Made by a program: the position numbers and the translations under genes. From the NCBI GenBank assembly GCA_029782295.1, contig JAKOVB010000089.1:496001-560000 (forward strand): 64,000 nucleotides of DNA, given 5' to 3'. Numbering within the stretch: position 1 is the stretch's first letter; each line of letters starts with the position of its first letter. Under the pieces are notes generated by a model that was given only the letters and a program-made list of their open reading frames with translations, was not told where the DNA came from and searched no databases. The stretch is from Pseudomonadota bacterium. GTDB lineage: Bacteria; Pseudomonadota; Gammaproteobacteria; Burkholderiales; Methylophilaceae. This document shows, piece by piece, positions 21,464 through 29,279 of this stretch.

Positions 21464-22558
21464 ATGGATGAAGCCATTCACCCCGACGAACGCCATCCGG
21501 CAGAATTCTGGCACGCACTGGACGACGGCCGCCTGCAGTGCGACCTGTGTCCGCGTGACTGCCGTCTGCACGAAGGCCAACGCGGCGCCTGTTTCGTGCG
21601 CGGCATGGCCGACGGAAGGATGGTGCTCACCACCTACGGCCGGAGTTCCGGTTTCTGCATCGACCCCATCGAGAAGAAACCGCTTAACCATTTCTATCCG
21701 GGCTCCAACGTATTTTCCTTCGGTACCGCCGGCTGCAACCTGGCCTGCAAGTTCTGCCAGAACTGGGACATCTCGAAATCACGCGACATGGACCGCCTGA
21801 TGGATCAGGCATCCCCCGAAGCCATTGCCCGGTCCGCCCTTGCCCACCATAGCCGCAGCGTGGCCTTCACCTACAACGACCCGGTCATTTTCTACGAATA
21901 TGCGCTGGACACCGCGGATGCCTGCCACGCGCTTGGCCTGCAGACGGTCGCCGTCACGGCCGGCTATATCCATGCCGCCCCGCGCAAGGCATTCTTCGCA
22001 AAGATGGACGCCGCCAACATCGACCTCAAAGGATTTACCGAGGACTTTTACCAGAAACTGACCGGTGCCCATTTGCAGCCCGTGCTCGACACGCTGGCCT
22101 ATGTCCATCACGAGACCGACTGCTGGCTGGAAATCACAACGTTGCTCATCCCCAGTCACAACGACAGCGACGCAGAACTCCGCAGCCTCAGTGCCTGGGT
22201 GGCGAATGCACTTGGACCGGATGTGCCCTTGCACTTTTCCGCCTTCCATCCGGACTGGAAAATGACCGACGTTCCCCCGACACCGGCATCGACGCTCAGT
22301 CGTGCCCGCAAGATCGCCCAGGATGCCGGCCTGCACTATGTCTATACCGGCAACGTGCACGATGCCGAGGGTGGGACCACTTACTGCCCGTCATGCCACC
22401 ACGCCCTGATCGTCCGGGACTGGTATGAAATCCGCCATTACGAAATCACCGAACAAGGCACTTGCCCACGGTGCAACAGCACCATCGCAGGCAGGTTCGG
22501 AAAATACGAAAAACCGTTCGGGGCTCACCGCATTCCGGTCAGAATCACGGCCAGCTGA
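21464..22558 (+). CDS. amrS: AmmeMemoRadiSam system radical SAM enzyme
   Basis: 364 aa. The radical SAM [4Fe-4S] motif is CNLACKFC at Cys91/Cys95/Cys98 (SFGTAGCNLACKFCQNWDIS). The N-terminus has an extra Cys cluster (Cys26, 29, 33, 43 in LQCDLCPRDCRLHEGQRGAC) shared with pyruvate formate-lyase-activating-like enzymes of this subfamily. The C-terminus carries two CxxC pairs (YCPSCHH, TCPRCNS) resembling a rubredoxin/zinc-ribbon knuckle. Expected chemistry is 5'-deoxyadenosyl-radical formation; substrate unknown. It starts 23 bp after amrA and closes the operon, converging on a regulator gene 18 bp away. Confidence 0.95.
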   Translation: MDEAIHPDERHPAEFWHALDDGRLQCDLCPRDCRLHEGQRGACFVRGMADGRMVLTTYGRSSGFCIDPIEKKPLNHFYPGSNVFSFGTAGCNLACKFCQNWDISKSRDMDRLMDQASPEAIARSALAHHSRSVAFTYNDPVIFYEYALDTADACHALGLQTVAVTAGYIHAAPRKAFFAKMDAANIDLKGFTEDFYQKLTGAHLQPVLDTLAYVHHETDCWLEITTLLIPSHNDSDAELRSLSAWVANALGPDVPLHFSAFHPDWKMTDVPPTPASTLSRARKIAQDAGLHYVYTGNVHDAEGGTTYCPSCHHALIVRDWYEIRHYEITEQGTCPRCNSTIAGRFGKYEKPFGAHRIPVRITAS

Positions 22559-22576
22559 AACGACTCGGTCGGAGAA

Positions 22577-23584
22577 CTAATCGGAAGGGTGTAGATAGCG
22601 CACCATCAACTCGCGGCGGTTGAGCGCCCCGGTTTTGGTGAAAATCTGCTGGACATGGCTGCGCACCGTCCAGAACGAAATCCCGTGGGATACCGCGATT
22701 TCCTTGTCACTTCTGCCCAGCAGCATGGCTTTGAAAATCTCGTATTCTCTTGGGGAAAGCATCGAGGCGATTTCCTTCCTGCCCTCCACCACCTCTGCGG
22801 CAGCCAGCCCCAGATCGACTTGTGCCTGGGAATGCAAAATCTTGCGCACCCGCCACATGAATTCCTCGGGGGCAAAGGGCTTGCTCAGAAAATCATCCGC
22901 ACCGCTCTTCAGTGCCATCAGGCGCCGGGGGACATCGTCAAAGCTCGACACCATCAGGATGGGTTGATGGTATTCATGTTCCTGGCGGATATGCTTGACC
23001 AGGGAAATCCCGCTCTTGGCTCCGCTCAGAACCACGTCACTGATGACAATCTGGTAGCGTTGCGTTTTCAGCATGTGGATTGCCGACTCCACGTCGCTCA
23101 CTGCATCCACTTCGAAGCCCAGCGCACGACAAAGAAAGCTGACAAACTCGACCTGACTGGGGGTATCTTCCACCAGCAAGGCCCTGCCTGAAAAACTCGC
23201 CCCCTGGGCCGGATCCGCCCAATCACAGATGAAATTGAACAGGAATTCGGTTTCCGCCCGCAGAAAAATCTCGGTCGCACCGGAATGAAGGGCATTCTGC
23301 GCCATGCTGAAATTCCGGTCGCTCATCACGAAAGCAATCGGCAGGGTGGCATAACGGGGTGAAAGACGCAGTGACTCGATCAACCGCAGGCTGTCGCCAT
23401 TTGAGAGATGATGGCTGATCACCAGCGCTGAAAGTGAAGTATCCGAGGCCAGAAATGCATTCGCGTCATCTTCACCGACGCAAGAGATGAAATCCAGATC
23501 AACTCTAGCCGCCATCTCCTGAAGAATCTGGGTCTGAGTTGATGAAGGAGTCACACAAAGCAGGCTACGTTTTCTGCTTCCCAT
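22577..23584 (-). CDS. Double-receiver LuxR-type response regulator
   Basis: 335 aa from the ATG at 23584 (MGSRKRSLLCVT); the frame stays open 31 codons upstream, but that part covers AT-rich promoter-like DNA. Residues ~7-115 look like a receiver fold lacking the phosphoacceptor Asp (ALVISHHLSNGDS), so a pseudo-receiver. Residues ~132-250 are a canonical receiver with IVISDVVLSG and the LSKPF Lys. A C-terminal LuxR/GerE helix-turn-helix follows (MLSPREYEIFKAMLLGRSDK, EIAVSHGISFWTVRSHVQQIF). No cognate kinase is adjacent. The genes it controls are not evident. Confidence 0.88.
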   Translation of the reverse strand: MGSRKRSLLCVTPSSTQTQILQEMAARVDLDFISCVGEDDANAFLASDTSLSALVISHHLSNGDSLRLIESLRLSPRYATLPIAFVMSDRNFSMAQNALHSGATEIFLRAETEFLFNFICDWADPAQGASFSGRALLVEDTPSQVEFVSFLCRALGFEVDAVSDVESAIHMLKTQRYQIVISDVVLSGAKSGISLVKHIRQEHEYHQPILMVSSFDDVPRRLMALKSGADDFLSKPFAPEEFMWRVRKILHSQAQVDLGLAAAEVVEGRKEIASMLSPREYEIFKAMLLGRSDKEIAVSHGISFWTVRSHVQQIFTKTGALNRRELMVRYLHPSD

Positions 23585-23638
23585 CGATTTATAAGAAGTT
23601 TTGGACCACTGGAACACTATACTAAATAATTCTTTCCC

Positions 23639-23658
23639 CCTCCCTAATATTAGGGAGG
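23639..23658. promoter_or_regulatory. Perfect 20-bp palindrome (candidate operator)
   Basis: CCTCCCTAAT followed by its exact reverse complement ATTAGGGAGG. It lies 55-75 bp upstream of the double-receiver regulator start, just upstream of the inferred -10. Its length and symmetry fit a dimeric-regulator site, possibly autoregulation; the -35 of the regulator gene would lie at or beside it. Confidence 0.55.
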
Positions 23659-23691
23659 AAGTGTCGCAATGATGCATTTATATTCACAGGC

Positions 23692-23919
23692 ATGAACGTA
23701 ATTAATAACCGTTTGTTTTCTCCGGGAGATTGTCCTCACCCTAAGCACCTGCCGATATGGGCCGTCTACCGCAGGTTTAATGAGGCCCCCACTTCGATTA
23801 AATCCGACATTGTGGTGAGCGTAGCCAATCAAACACGTGGATCTAAAGAGCAGGTTCTGAACGCAATTTATACCTGCATGTTCTGCGACCATCAGTTACG
23901 TTGCGATCCGGAAGAATAA
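23692..23919 (+). CDS. Hypothetical small protein (75 aa), weakly supported
   Basis: No family recognised. The frame runs from an ATG with only a weak CAGG immediately before it. The product is basic in the middle and ends with a Cys-containing segment (YTCMFCDHQLRCDPEE), a C-x2-C...C arrangement that could bind metal. It diverges from the response regulator, with the 20-bp palindrome between them. It could equally be a chance frame in intergenic DNA. Confidence 0.3.
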   Translation: MNVINNRLFSPGDCPHPKHLPIWAVYRRFNEAPTSIKSDIVVSVANQTRGSKEQVLNAIYTCMFCDHQLRCDPEE

Positions 23920-24038
23920 AGCCGGAATTCTGGGGTCTACTCATCTGACAGAGGGGTACAAAATTTTCAGGTCCACCGCCCTCACCAAGAGGGTGACAAA
24001 CCACCTTCTAAAGCAGTTCAAGCAAATGCGGGGATATC

Positions 24039-24227
24039 ATGACAATCAAGCATGTCGACTGGAAGGAAGTCAGCGCGCATTACGCTGAATATACGGCGGA
24101 AGAACTGGCCACCATGTGCCAACCGAAAAAATGTCCGATCTGCGAAGAAGCGACTCAATGCAAAAAGGAACTAGCTGCCAGCCGCGACCAGTTCCTCCGA
24201 AGCAGATCAGAAACTGATCAAAGCTGA
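24039..24227 (+). CDS. Hypothetical small Cys-containing protein (62 aa)
   Basis: No family recognised. An ATG is preceded by GCGGGG at 8-9 nt. The product starts MTIKHVDWKEVSAHYAEYTA and has four Cys (MCQPKKCPICEEATQCKKE), including a CPIC pair like a metal knuckle, and is otherwise charged and soluble. Amino-acid use looks protein-like. It lies between the regulator and the amtB terminator. Confidence 0.45.
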   Translation: MTIKHVDWKEVSAHYAEYTAEELATMCQPKKCPICEEATQCKKELAASRDQFLRSRSETDQS

Positions 24228-24241
24228 AGCTTCAAATACAA

Positions 24242-24272
24242 AAAGGGCATGGAATCACATCCCAGGCCCTTT
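24242..24272 (-). terminator. Terminator downstream of amtB
   Basis: AAAGGGC (24242-24248) pairs with GCCCTTT (24266-24272) around a 17-nt loop. On the minus strand it is followed by TTTTTGTATTTG, 35 bp past the amtB stop. The complementary A-run means it may also act on plus-strand transcripts from the small gene. Confidence 0.65.
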
Positions 24273-24306
24273 CGTGTCCGTGCCACCCAAGCGGCACAGA
24301 TAGAAC

Positions 24307-25512
24307 CTAGCGCTCTTCGGTGTTGGTATCCGGCGTCGCCGTGATCTTGTGGATGGTGATATCGGCGCCCTCGAATTCCTCTTCCGCATCCAGTCGGATA
24401 CCGAACGCGATCTTCAGCATGCCATACACGGCAAACCCAGCCGCTGTGGCAATCGCCACCCCCATCAGGGTCCCCGCGATCTGCGCGCCGAAACTCACCC
24501 CACCCATGCCCCCCAGGGCCTTGGCGCCGAAGATACCAGCAGCGATACCACCCCAAGCACCGCACAGGCCATGCAACGGCCATACCCCCAGCACATCATC
24601 GATCTTCCAGCGGTTCTGCGTCAGGGTGAAAGCCCACACGAACAATCCCCCTGCGACAGCTCCGGTTACCAGGGCACCCAGCGGATGCATCACATCCGAA
24701 CCGGCACACACCGCCACCAACCCCGCCAGAGGGCCGTTATGCACGAAACCCGGGTCGTTCTTGCCAGCCACCAGCGCAGCCAGCGTACCGCCCACCAGTG
24801 CCATAAGGGAATTCAATGCCACCAGACCACTCACCGCCTGCACGGTCTGAGCAGACATTACGTTGAAGCCGAACCAGCCCACCGTCAGGATCCATGCCCC
24901 CAAGGCCAGGAAAGGAATATTGGAGGGCGGGAACGCATGCAGACGGCCATCCTTGCTATAACGACCACGGCGTGCGCCAAGAACGATCACAGCCCCCAAG
25001 GCAATCCAGCCGCCCATGGCATGCACCACCACAGAGCCTGCAAAATCGTGGAACTTGGCCCCAAACGCGGTATTCAGCCAGGCCTGGATACCGTAATGGT
25101 CGTTCCAGGCGATCCCTTCGAAAAACGGATAAACCAGCCCCACCAGCATGAAGGTAGCGGCCATTTGTGTATTGAACTTGGCCCGCTCGGCAATGCCGCC
25201 GGAGATAATCGCCGGGATCGCCGCAGCAAAAGTCAGCAGGAAGAAAAACTTGACCAGTTCATAGCCATTCTGCGCTGACAGCGCCTCGGCGCCCTGCAGG
25301 AAACCGACTCCGTAAGCTACCCCATAACCAATGAAAAAATAAGCAATGGTCGAGATGGAAAAGTCCACCATGATCTTGACCAGGGCATTGACCTGGTTCT
25401 TGCGGCGTACCGTACCCACCTCAAGAAATGCAAAACCAGCATGCATCGCCAGCACCATGATAGCCCCCAGCAGGATGAACAATACATCACCGCTTGTCCG
25501 AGTTGCTTCCAT
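24307..25512 (-). CDS. amtB: Ammonium transporter
   Basis: Inner-membrane ammonium/ammonia channel of the Amt/Rh family. 401 aa from the ATG at 25512, chosen because GGAGAG sits 6 nt upstream; a TTG at 25524 would put that ribosome-binding site inside the gene. About eleven membrane segments are visible, with GFAFLEVGTVRRKNQ, HDFAGSVVVHAMGGW (first pore His) and HGLCGAWGGIAAG (second pore His). There is no cleavable signal peptide. The C-terminal tail ends in an acidic region that in AmtB contacts PII. No glnK is adjacent. A sigma-54 promoter and NtrC-like half-sites precede it. Confidence 0.95.
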   Translation of the reverse strand: MEATRTSGDVLFILLGAIMVLAMHAGFAFLEVGTVRRKNQVNALVKIMVDFSISTIAYFFIGYGVAYGVGFLQGAEALSAQNGYELVKFFFLLTFAAAIPAIISGGIAERAKFNTQMAATFMLVGLVYPFFEGIAWNDHYGIQAWLNTAFGAKFHDFAGSVVVHAMGGWIALGAVIVLGARRGRYSKDGRLHAFPPSNIPFLALGAWILTVGWFGFNVMSAQTVQAVSGLVALNSLMALVGGTLAALVAGKNDPGFVHNGPLAGLVAVCAGSDVMHPLGALVTGAVAGGLFVWAFTLTQNRWKIDDVLGVWPLHGLCGAWGGIAAGIFGAKALGGMGGVSFGAQIAGTLMGVAIATAAGFAVYGMLKIAFGIRLDAEEEFEGADITIHKITATPDTNTEER

Positions 25513-25545
25513 TTGTCTCTCCAATCAACAGAATGCGCTAGAGAT

Positions 25546-25562
25546 AGCAAAAACCGAGCCAA
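25546..25562 (-). promoter_or_regulatory. Sigma-54 promoter of amtB
   Basis: On the minus strand TTGGCTCGGTTTTTGCT has the invariant GG (-24, complement of 25559-25560) and GC (-12, complement of 25547-25548) exactly 10 nt apart, with a TTTGC -12 context. The start site would be near 25535, about 23 nt before the amtB codon. Confidence 0.72.
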
Positions 25563-25612
25563 TAGGCTAAGTATTTGTTTTGTTATAAGCGCTTGACTAT
25601 ACGCTGCCACGG

Positions 25613-25664
25613 AATGCACCAACAACGGGCGCATGAAAGTGCGCACGCCTTGTTTTGGTGCATT
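25613..25664. promoter_or_regulatory. NtrC-like half-sites upstream of amtB
   Basis: AATGCACCAA (25613-25622) and its perfect inverse TTGGTGCATT (25655-25664), 32 bp apart. Both contain the NtrC half-site core GCACCA/TGGTGC. They lie about 80-130 bp upstream of the inferred sigma-54 start site, the usual position for NtrC enhancers. The spacing between the two halves is longer than in a single classical dimer site. Confidence 0.5.
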
Positions 25665-26012
25665 TTGACAGGAAGAGCACATAGGAAAAATCCGGGTGGC
25701 ATATCTAGTCGGTTGATCAAGCCATGAAAGCAATCTTAAGATCCATCGAAAGGGATGCGCTGCAACTGACTCACTACGGTCAACGCCCAGACGAAAGTGT
25801 CCCAGCCAGGAATCACGTCTGGAAAGCCCATGCCTATCAATTAAAAATAAGTGTCCTTTTTTATTTTTTTGTTACGCACAATTGAATTGATGGTCAACAA
25901 TCCCGGGGGCGGAATATGCATGGACAGCTGAAGGATCAAAGCGGTTAAATCTTTACATGCAACTCCGATTTATGCACCATGACTCAATTCATGCCGTCAC
26001 GAGGGGAAGACC

Positions 26013-27506
26013 ATGTTTGAATCCGCCGAACTGGGACACAAGATCGATAAGGACACATACAAGCAACAGGTTCCGGGGTTACGCGAGGCCCTGCTGGACG
26101 CTCAGTTCGATCTGGCGCAGACCAGGAAATTCCCGGTGATCATCCTCATCGGCGGGGTAGACGGTGCCGGCAAGGGCGAAACCGCCAACCTGCTGAACGA
26201 GTGGATGGATCCACGCCACATCCACACCGAGGCATTCGGCTCACCATCCGACGAGGAAAGCGAAAGACCCTCGATGTGGCGTTTCTGGCGAGCCTTGCCC
26301 CCAAAGGGGAAGGTCGGGATCTACTTCGGTTCCTGGTATACAGAGCCCGTCGTCAAGCGCGTTTACGGCGAAACTGATAATGAGGCACTGGGTTATTCCC
26401 TCGAAGAAATCGTTCGCTTTGAAAAAATGCTGACGGATGAAGGGGCATTGGTCCTCAAGTTCTGGTTTCACCTGTCAAAAGACAAGCAGCGCGAACGCAT
26501 TCATTCACTCGAGGACAATCCCAAGACACGCTGGCGGGTGAGCGAAATGGACAAACGCCATCTCAAGCTTTACGACAAATTCAGGGACATTTCCGAGCAC
26601 GTATTGCGCGAAACGAGCACCGCGGAGGCGCCGTGGATCATCGTCGAAGGATTTGATGCGAACTACCGAAATCTGACGGTTGGAAAACATGTGCTGGAAG
26701 CGATGCGCAAGCGCTTGGACAATCCTGAATCGCGTCCCCATGTCTCGATTGCGCCCCCCATCCTGACTCCGGTGGACAACCTGCATATCATCAATACGCT
26801 GGATCTCACCCAAAAGCTCGACAAGGCTGAATATGAAAAAAAACTGGAGAAATACCAGGGCAAACTGAACCTCCTGACGCGGGATCCGAAATTCCGTGCA
26901 CTGACGACCATCGTCGTGTTCGAGGGCTCGGACGCTGCCGGTAAGGGAGGAAGTATCCGTCGCATCACGCAGGCCATCGACGCCAGAAGTTACAGCATTA
27001 CGCCAGTCGCCGCACCAACCGAAGAGGAGCGGGCTCAACCCTATCTATGGCGATTCTGGCGGCAGGTTCCACGCCGCGGAAGGCTGGCCATCTTCGACCG
27101 CTCCTGGTACGGGAGAGTATTGGTGGAGCGCATCGAAGGTTTCTGCAGCGAGTATGACTGGATGCGGGCCTACAGCGAGATTAACGACTTTGAGGAACAA
27201 CTGGCCGGGAATAATACCGTCGTATTGAAATTCTGGCTCCAGATCAGCAAAGAAGAACAATTGCGGCGGTTTGAGGAACGGCAGGAAATATCGTTCAAGC
27301 GTTTCAAGATTACCGAAGAGGACTGGCGCAACCGCGAGAAATGGGACGCCTACCAGATCGCAGTATGTGATATGATCGACCGCACCAGTACCAGCCATGC
27401 ACCATGGACCACCGTCGAGGCCGAGGACAAGAATTTCGCGCGGATCAAGATCCTGAAAACGCTGTGTGACCGACTTGAAGCCGCGATGAAGGAATTGCCG
27501 GAATGA
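26013..27506 (+). CDS. pap: Polyphosphate:AMP phosphotransferase, two-domain PPK2 (class II)
   Basis: Phosphorylates AMP to ADP from polyphosphate. 497 aa made of two fused PPK2 domains (~1-240 and ~260-497), the class II architecture. Domain 1 has Walker A GGVDGAGKGE but FGSWYTEP where active domains carry Asp-Arg-x-Trp-Tyr. Domain 2 has EGSDAAGKGG, the lid residues in FDRSWYGR and the full KFWLQISKEEQLRRF signature, so domain 2 should be the catalytic one. GAGGGGA precedes the ATG. It is divergent from amtB; no ppk1 or ppx is in the window. Confidence 0.93.
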   Translation: MFESAELGHKIDKDTYKQQVPGLREALLDAQFDLAQTRKFPVIILIGGVDGAGKGETANLLNEWMDPRHIHTEAFGSPSDEESERPSMWRFWRALPPKGKVGIYFGSWYTEPVVKRVYGETDNEALGYSLEEIVRFEKMLTDEGALVLKFWFHLSKDKQRERIHSLEDNPKTRWRVSEMDKRHLKLYDKFRDISEHVLRETSTAEAPWIIVEGFDANYRNLTVGKHVLEAMRKRLDNPESRPHVSIAPPILTPVDNLHIINTLDLTQKLDKAEYEKKLEKYQGKLNLLTRDPKFRALTTIVVFEGSDAAGKGGSIRRITQAIDARSYSITPVAAPTEEERAQPYLWRFWRQVPRRGRLAIFDRSWYGRVLVERIEGFCSEYDWMRAYSEINDFEEQLAGNNTVVLKFWLQISKEEQLRRFEERQEISFKRFKITEEDWRNREKWDAYQIAVCDMIDRTSTSHAPWTTVEAEDKNFARIKILKTLCDRLEAAMKELPE

Positions 27507-28184
27507 TCAACGCCCGGCCGAACCCGGGGAATTCAGGACAATGTGATTGACGGCATCCGGATCACCGATCCAGAAATAGAAAAATTCCCGCACTACCATC
27601 AGGAACATATCGCGGGTTTCCTTCATCACGAACACCGGCAACAGTCCATGTACCGCAATACGGTAACTGCTGCCGTCCTTAGTCTCGACATCCCTCAGGC
27701 TGATCAGCAACAACTTGACCAGACGTGTACGGGTATCCACCACGTCCTGATCAGCGCCCTCCTCGCGCAATGCCGCAGCATAAGCCTTGAGCGGCCATTT
27801 TTCGGTGACACTGAACTGCTCCTTGTCGACCTTGCTCAAGAGGGTCTTGAGATTATCTGTCGGCACAGAGGCTACGACCGGCTCAACGTGATAGGCCCCG
27901 CTGGCATGCAGTGCGGCAATCGCCTTGATGTCGTTGATCCAGAAATGGTAATACTCCATCGCCACGTTGATCAGGAAAGGCCATGTGGATTTGTCGCAGG
28001 AATTCAGCGCGACATCCGTCTGGCTCTGATAGAACTCACCATCCTGCTCGTGGCCTGCGAGCAAGGGGATAAGCTTCATCAGAAAGGCCTTGCGCTTGAA
28101 TAAATTGTCGGCATCCGCCCCCTTGTTCTCCAGCAACCGGAGATAGGCGCTTAATGCCTGATATTCACGATCTGTATTGGACAT
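27507..28184 (-). CDS. Unrecognised two-repeat protein at the end of the fliL-R operon
   Basis: I do not recognise the family. 225 aa, soluble, no signal peptide. The protein is an internal duplication: residues ~12-92 (AYLRLLENKGADADNLFKRK...EYYHFWINDIKAIAAL) align with ~132-217 (AYAAALREEGADQDVVDTRT...EFFYFWIGDPDAVNHI). They share the patterns AYxxxLxxxGAD, R/KxxLxKLL and FLxxVxxEFYxFWIxD. A charged linker joins the halves. Each repeat is helical in appearance, like a small TPR/HEAT-type bundle. It begins 11 bp after fliR with no terminator between, so it should be co-expressed with the flagellar export genes. A flagellar accessory or chaperone role is inference. Confidence 0.75.
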   Translation of the reverse strand: MSNTDREYQALSAYLRLLENKGADADNLFKRKAFLMKLIPLLAGHEQDGEFYQSQTDVALNSCDKSTWPFLINVAMEYYHFWINDIKAIAALHASGAYHVEPVVASVPTDNLKTLLSKVDKEQFSVTEKWPLKAYAAALREEGADQDVVDTRTRLVKLLLISLRDVETKDGSSYRIAVHGLLPVFVMKETRDMFLMVVREFFYFWIGDPDAVNHIVLNSPGSAGR

Positions 28185-28195
28185 GGATTCTTCGA

Positions 28196-28993
28196 CTAAA
28201 AGGATGCGGTTTTGTTAGCATCGGCAGCGATACGCAACATCATCTGTACTCCCGTATCGAACATCTGACCGAATAGCGGCATGAAATAACCCAGCGATAG
28301 TGCAATGACGATAAAGCCGACAGCAAGCGTCAGCGGAAAGCCTACGGCAAAGATATTGAGTTGTGGCGCAGCGCGCGTCAATACGGCAAGGGCAACGTTG
28401 GTCATCATCAGCACGGCCACCACCGGAAGCGAGATGAGAAGACCCCCTCGAAACACCTCGCCTCCCCACAATGCAAAGGTATACCACCCTTGGCCGGAAA
28501 TCGGATGCAAGCCGATCGGAAGAACGCTGAAACTTTGCACGAGCGCCGTAATCATCATCAAATGGCCGTTGATCGCGAGGAAAAACAGCATGGCGATCAA
28601 TCCCATAAACTGGCCCAGGACAGGAATTTGCGCTGCGTTCTGAGGGTCGAAAAAAGTTGCGAAGCCAAGACCCATCTGCAACCCCATGACATGTCCGGCC
28701 ATTTCGATCGCGGAAAACACCACACGCATGACCAACCCCATGGCAGTGCCGATCATCAACTGTTGCACGAGTATGAACAATCCCTGAGCCGATGCTGGGG
28801 GAACGTCCGGCATCGGCCCCAGCACCGGGGCTACCAATACGGTCATTACCAGTGCCAGACCGATCTTGGTCGCGGCAGGGATCCCTCGTGCCCCTAAAAA
28901 CGGCGAGGCAACAATCATGGCGAGTATGCGAAAGAATGGCCAGAAAAAGGCCGCGATCCAGATTTGCAGTTGCGCTGAAGTGACGGTGATCAA
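28196..28993 (-). CDS. fliR: Flagellar export apparatus protein FliR
   Basis: Inner-membrane component of the flagellar type III export gate, joining the FliP-FliQ helix. 265 aa with about six membrane segments. The N-terminus MITVTSAQLQIWIAAFFWPF with FRILAMIVASPF is typical, as are the central GLQMGLGFATFFDPQ segment and LINGHLMMI-like region. The initiator is a TTG at 28993, with GAGG 8 nt upstream and no better codon. It follows fliQ by 13 bp. Confidence 0.95.
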   Translation of the reverse strand: MITVTSAQLQIWIAAFFWPFFRILAMIVASPFLGARGIPAATKIGLALVMTVLVAPVLGPMPDVPPASAQGLFILVQQLMIGTAMGLVMRVVFSAIEMAGHVMGLQMGLGFATFFDPQNAAQIPVLGQFMGLIAMLFFLAINGHLMMITALVQSFSVLPIGLHPISGQGWYTFALWGGEVFRGGLLISLPVVAVLMMTNVALAVLTRAAPQLNIFAVGFPLTLAVGFIVIALSLGYFMPLFGQMFDTGVQMMLRIAADANKTASF

Positions 28994-29006
28994 TGCACCC
29001 GCCTCG

Positions 29007-29279
29007 TCAACCGATCAGGGTTGGGATGCTGGTAAACAAGCGACGCATGTAATCCGTCAGCATGGAAATCATCCAGGGACCCGCAATCATCATGACCAGC
29101 ACCAGCACCAGCAGTTTGGGAATGAACGACAGGGTCATTTCGTTGAGCTGGGTCGCGGCCTGGAACAAACTGACAAGCAAACCCGTGACCAATGCCGCCC
29201 CCAGCATGGGAGCGGACACCATAACGGTCATTTCCAGCGCCTGCTGGGCGATCGTCAGCACTGTCTCGGGGGTCATCAT
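29007..29279 (-). CDS. fliQ: Flagellar export apparatus protein FliQ
   Basis: 90-aa two-helix inner-membrane subunit of the export gate. It starts [20 protein letters not shown] and has the conserved [20 protein letters not shown] turn, identical in pattern to FliQ/SctS proteins. The start overlaps the fliP stop as ATGA. Confidence 0.96.
   Translation of the reverse strand: MMTPETVLTIAQQALEMTVMVSAPMLGAALVTGLLVSLFQAATQLNEMTLSFIPKLLVLVLVMMIAGPWMISMLTDYMRRLFTSIPTLIG

Larger units (their letters stand above)
23585..24038. other. Intergenic region upstream of the double-receiver regulator
   Basis: AT-rich DNA with the minus-strand regulator promoter zone (TATAGT-like -10 near 23617-23622), the 20-bp palindrome at 23639-23658, a weakly supported 75-codon plus-strand frame (23692-23919), and a short hairpin (CCCTC...GAGGG around 23980). 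Confidence 0.5.
25513..26012. other. 500-bp regulatory interval between amtB and the PPK2 gene
   Basis: Holds the amtB sigma-54 promoter and upstream half-sites, and an AT-rich tract (25845-25885) that probably contains the promoter of the divergent PPK2 gene, though no convincing -35/-10 pair stands out. A 53-codon frame at 25724-25885 has no ribosome-binding site and is not called. Confidence 0.5.

Noticed and set aside
25724-25885. A 53-codon frame upstream of the PPK2 gene
   Set aside because: No ribosome-binding site; the end is an AT-rich run encoding mostly Phe and Tyr, and it lies inside the amtB-PPK2 regulatory interval.
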